This document shows, piece by piece, positions 61,198-64,000 of a stretch of 64,000 nt of DNA (position 1 is the first letter of the stretch; the number at the start of each line of letters is the position of its first letter). Under the pieces are notes generated by a model. It made no database searches. It was not told the origin of the DNA and worked only from the letters and a program-made list of their open reading frames with translations. The DNA comes from Putridiphycobacter roseus (lineage in GTDB: Bacteria > Bacteroidota > Bacteroidia > Flavobacteriales_D > Crocinitomicaceae). The position numbers and the translations under genes were made by a program. The DNA lies in assembly GCF_003234935.1 (NCBI RefSeq), contig NZ_QKSB01000009.1, positions 62,001 to 126,000 of the forward strand, read 5' to 3'.

Positions 61198-61231
61198 TTG
61201 ATTTTTTTTGCACTAAAAATGTTTATCTTTG
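61198..61231 (+). promoter_or_regulatory. Promoter of gcvP
   Basis: TTG (61198-61200), 23 bases, then TATCTTTG (61224-61231): a match to TTG-N17-23-TAnnTTTG. A second TTG at 61208 is too close. It predicts a start of transcription near 61238 and a leader of about 16 bases before the ATG at 61254. Confidence 0.55.
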
Positions 61232-61253
61232 TCCCGTTTTAAATCAAATAATT

Positions 61254-64000
61254 ATGAATTTTTCAGATAGACATATTGGGTTGACTTCCAAAGAGCGAAA
61301 TGAAATGCTGAATAAAATTGGTGTTGAATCAATTACAGAGTTAATCAATAAAACCATCCCAAGTAATATAAGGCTTAAAAAAGACTTAGACTTGGCACCA
61401 GCAATGAGTGAATTTGAATACTTAGCACATGCAAATGCCATTGCTAGTAAAAATAAGTTATTCAAAACTTATATTGGTACTGGTTATTATAATACCATTA
61501 CGCCATCTGTTATCTTGAGGAATATATTCGAGAATCCAGGATGGTATACGGCCTATACACCATATCAGGCAGAAATTTCGCAAGGAAGACTTGAGGCCTT
61601 GTTGAATTTTCAAACCATGGTGATGGATTTGACAAAAATGCCATTGGCAAATGCTTCCTTATTAGATGAAGCTACTGCAGCAGCAGAAGCCATGTTAATG
61701 TTTTACCACAGTAGATCAAGAGATCAAAAAAAGAACAATATCAACAAATTATTTATTTCTGAAAATGTTTTCCCACAAACTTTAGAGGTTGTAGCCGGAA
61801 GAGCTGAGAATTTAGACATTGAAATAGTAATTGGAAAACCAGAAGAATTTACTGCATCAGCTGAATTTTTTGGTGCCTTAGTGCAATATCCTGACAGTTT
61901 TGGTGTAGCAAAAGACTTAGGAGAATTTATTGGAAATGCGCATGCTTTAGACATTAAAGTTGGCGTTGCAGCAGATTTATTGTCCTTAGCAATTTTAACG
62001 CCTCCGGGTGAATGGGGTGCAGATGCAGTATTTGGAAATACCCAAAGGTTTGGCGTTCCTCTAGGATATGGTGGACCACACGCAGCATATTTTGCAACCA
62101 AAGAAGAGTTTAAAAGAGCGATACCAGGAAGAATTATTGGTATTTCAAAAGATGTTGACGGTAACAAAGCTTTAAGAATGGCTTTACAAACACGTGAACA
62201 ACACATTAAAAGAGATAAAGCAACATCAAATATTTGTACGGCGCAAGCATTATTAGCAATTATGGCTGGTATGTATGCCGTTTACCATGGTCCAACTGGC
62301 ATCAAACAAATTGCACAAACCATACATTTAAAAACCACTTATTTAGCAAAAGAATTAGCGGCCTTTGGTTTTCAATTAAATTCAAAACAATTTTTTGACA
62401 CCATTACTTTAACGGCACCAACTGGAATCAACACAGAAATTATTGAAAGTATTGCCTTAGAACATGAGGTAAACTTAAACTATTTATCAGAATCCACCTT
62501 TAGTATTTCTATTGATGAAACGACTACTAGAGCAGATTTACAATTATTATTAAATATTTTTTCTGAACTTACAGGAGGAAAAGAAATTACTTTGACAAAT
62601 GATGCTTGGAACAACACCCAATCTGATTTACCAAATACTATTTTAAGAAATGGTGATATTTTAACACATCCCGTATTCTCTTCGTACCATACAGAAACGA
62701 AAATGATGCGTTATATTAAGCGATTAGAAAACAAAGATCTTTCTTTGGTTCACTCTATGATTTCTTTGGGTTCTTGTACCATGAAATTAAATGCTGCATC
62801 AGAATTAATTCCAGTTTCACTTCCTGGCTTATCTCAACTACACCCATTCGTACCAATTGATCAAGCGGCTGGTTACACAGAAATGTTAAAACAATTGAGT
62901 GACGATTTATGTGAAATCACAGGGTTTCCAGGTATGTCATTACAACCAAACTCAGGTGCTCAAGGAGAGTACGCTGGTTTAATGGTCATTAAAGCTTACC
63001 ATGTTAACAATGGAGATACACAAAGAAAAATTTGTTTAATTCCAAGTTCAGCGCATGGCACCAATCCAGCTTCCGCAGTAATGGCTGGAATGAAAGTAGT
63101 GGTAGTAAAGTGTGATGAAAGCGGAAACGTGGATGTAAACGATTTAAAAGCCAAAGCAGAACAATATAAAAACGAACTTTCTGCATTAATGATTACTTAT
63201 CCATCTACGCATGGTGTATTTGAATCATCTATTACAGAAATCACCGCAATCATTCACGAAAATGGCGGACAAGTATATATGGATGGCGCGAACATGAATG
63301 CGCAAGTTGGGTTGACTAACCCAGGAAATATTGGTGCTGATGTTTGTCACTTAAACTTACATAAAACTTTTGCTATTCCACATGGAGGAGGTGGACCAGG
63401 AATGGGACCAATTGGTGTAGCAAAACACTTAATTCCATTCTTACCAGGTAGTCCAAACATGGAAGGTATTGGTGGTGAAAAAGCCATTAAATCTATTTCT
63501 GGAGCACCTTATGGAAGTGCTTCTATTTTGACCATATCTTACGGATACATTAAAATGTTAGGCGCTAAAGGACTTAAAGCTTCCACAGAAGCCGCTATTT
63601 TAAATGCGAATTATTTAAAAGCAAATTTAGAAGCTCACTATCCTGTATTATATACTGGAGAAGGTGGAACAGTTGCACACGAAATGATCTTAGATTGCCG
63701 TAACTTTAAAAAAGATACTAAAATTGAAGTGGGGGATATTGCAAAAAGACTAATTGATTATGGTTTTCATGCACCTACTGTATCCTTCCCTGTTGCAGGT
63801 ACTTTAATGATTGAACCAACGGAAAGTGAAGATAAAGCAGAATTAGATCGCTTTATTGATGCCATGATTCATATTAGAGCAGAAATTGCTGCAATTGCTG
63901 CAGGTAAAGCAGACCCAGAGAATAATGTTTTGGTGAATGCACCGCATACAGCAACTATGGTAATGAGCGATAACTGGGACATGCCTTATTCTAGAAAACA
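61254..64000 (+). CDS. gcvP: Glycine dehydrogenase (decarboxylating), P protein GcvP, 3' end outside window
   Basis: 915 codons are visible of a protein normally ~950-960 residues; the frame is still open at the window edge. The single-chain form is present: N-terminal half [57 protein letters not shown] and C-terminal half [19 protein letters not shown]. The PLP lysine is in [19 protein letters not shown] (Lys704). It decarboxylates glycine and passes the aminomethyl group to GcvH. The start MNFSDRH agrees with the family. The last visible residues ([15 protein letters not shown]) are close to the normal C-terminus. Confidence 0.97.
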   Translation, partial: MNFSDRHIGLTSKERNEMLNKIGVESITELINKTIPSNIRLKKDLDLAPAMSEFEYLAHANAIASKNKLFKTYIGTGYYNTITPSVILRNIFENPGWYTAYTPYQAEISQGRLEALLNFQTMVMDLTKMPLANASLLDEATAAAEAMLMFYHSRSRDQKKNNINKLFISENVFPQTLEVVAGRAENLDIEIVIGKPEEFTASAEFFGALVQYPDSFGVAKDLGEFIGNAHALDIKVGVAADLLSLAILTPPGEWGADAVFGNTQRFGVPLGYGGPHAAYFATKEEFKRAIPGRIIGISKDVDGNKALRMALQTREQHIKRDKATSNICTAQALLAIMAGMYAVYHGPTGIKQIAQTIHLKTTYLAKELAAFGFQLNSKQFFDTITLTAPTGINTEIIESIALEHEVNLNYLSESTFSISIDETTTRADLQLLLNIFSELTGGKEITLTNDAWNNTQSDLPNTILRNGDILTHPVFSSYHTETKMMRYIKRLENKDLSLVHSMISLGSCTMKLNAASELIPVSLPGLSQLHPFVPIDQAAGYTEMLKQLSDDLCEITGFPGMSLQPNSGAQGEYAGLMVIKAYHVNNGDTQRKICLIPSSAHGTNPASAVMAGMKVVVVKCDESGNVDVNDLKAKAEQYKNELSALMITYPSTHGVFESSITEITAIIHENGGQVYMDGANMNAQVGLTNPGNIGADVCHLNLHKTFAIPHGGGGPGMGPIGVAKHLIPFLPGSPNMEGIGGEKAIKSISGAPYGSASILTISYGYIKMLGAKGLKASTEAAILNANYLKANLEAHYPVLYTGEGGTVAHEMILDCRNFKKDTKIEVGDIAKRLIDYGFHAPTVSFPVAGTLMIEPTESEDKAELDRFIDAMIHIRAEIAAIAAGKADPENNVLVNAPHTATMVMSDNWDMPYSRK

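Noticed and set aside
61724..62206. 160-codon minus-strand frame inside gcvP
   Set aside because: Antisense to a certain, conserved gene; no recognisable domain.

Overview
This window is a gene-dense piece of an AT-rich Bacteroidota chromosome, most like a marine, Flavobacteriia-type lineage. The evidence is: several secreted proteins with type IX secretion (T9SS) C-terminal sorting domains; the TAnnTTTG -7 promoter motif in place of a sigma70 -10 box; little sign of Shine-Dalgarno sites; the long bacteroidotal form of IspG; and a LETM1-related protein typical of flavobacteria. I saw no rRNA, tRNA, CRISPR array, prophage or intact insertion sequence. I cannot name the species.

Layout. 1-1003 holds the 3' part of ispG. 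1202-11508 holds three T9SS cargo proteins (one with CotH plus lamin-tail domains, one with a type B sorting domain), a molybdopterin oxidoreductase of the FdhF/YdeP type and an orphan histidine kinase. 11690-20016 is a complete thiamine operon behind a TPP riboswitch: thiS, thiC, a second thiE-like gene, thiD, a small membrane protein, thiE, thiG, an inserted four-helix-bundle gene, thiH, and a thiF-rhodanese fusion. Directly behind it, 20018-24290 carries a compact Dlt-type operon: carrier protein (DltC), DltD, a 52-codon microprotein (DltX), MBOAT acyltransferase (DltB) and D-alanine-type adenylating enzyme (DltA).

24318-46832 is mostly minus strand: a second orphan histidine kinase, an AsmA-like protein, an overlapping hslR / O-antigen ligase-like / ctpA / rnpA cluster, tadA, a 2022-residue alpha-2-macroglobulin, a T9SS protein, an omega-amidase/aminotransferase pair and a HerA-like ATPase. 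46987-61128 contains a FucP-type sugar transporter, a DUF3109 protein, miaE, a Qnr-like pentapeptide protein, a HAD phosphatase, a TerB/LETM1-like protein, a methyltransferase, folA-thyA, topB, trpS, gatC and a UbiA-like membrane protein. The window ends inside gcvP.

The most interesting system is the dlt-like operon. Dlt enzymes normally D-alanylate teichoic acids in Gram-positive bacteria. This genome looks Gram-negative, yet it carries all five parts, including an overlooked DltX-like peptide of 52 residues that ends exactly in the FxYxxF motif known from DltX. The adenylating enzyme keeps the Cys linked to D-alanine selection. The MBOAT protein appears to have Asn where the best-known DltB proteins have the catalytic His of the WHG motif. 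I infer that some other surface polymer is aminoacylated.

Other notable items are a TPP riboswitch with a visible alternative-pairing switch at the thiS start codon, two copies of a short dispersed element with terminal inverted repeats sitting at stop codons, and the insertion of a four-helix-bundle gene that seems to have given ThiH an N-terminal extension.
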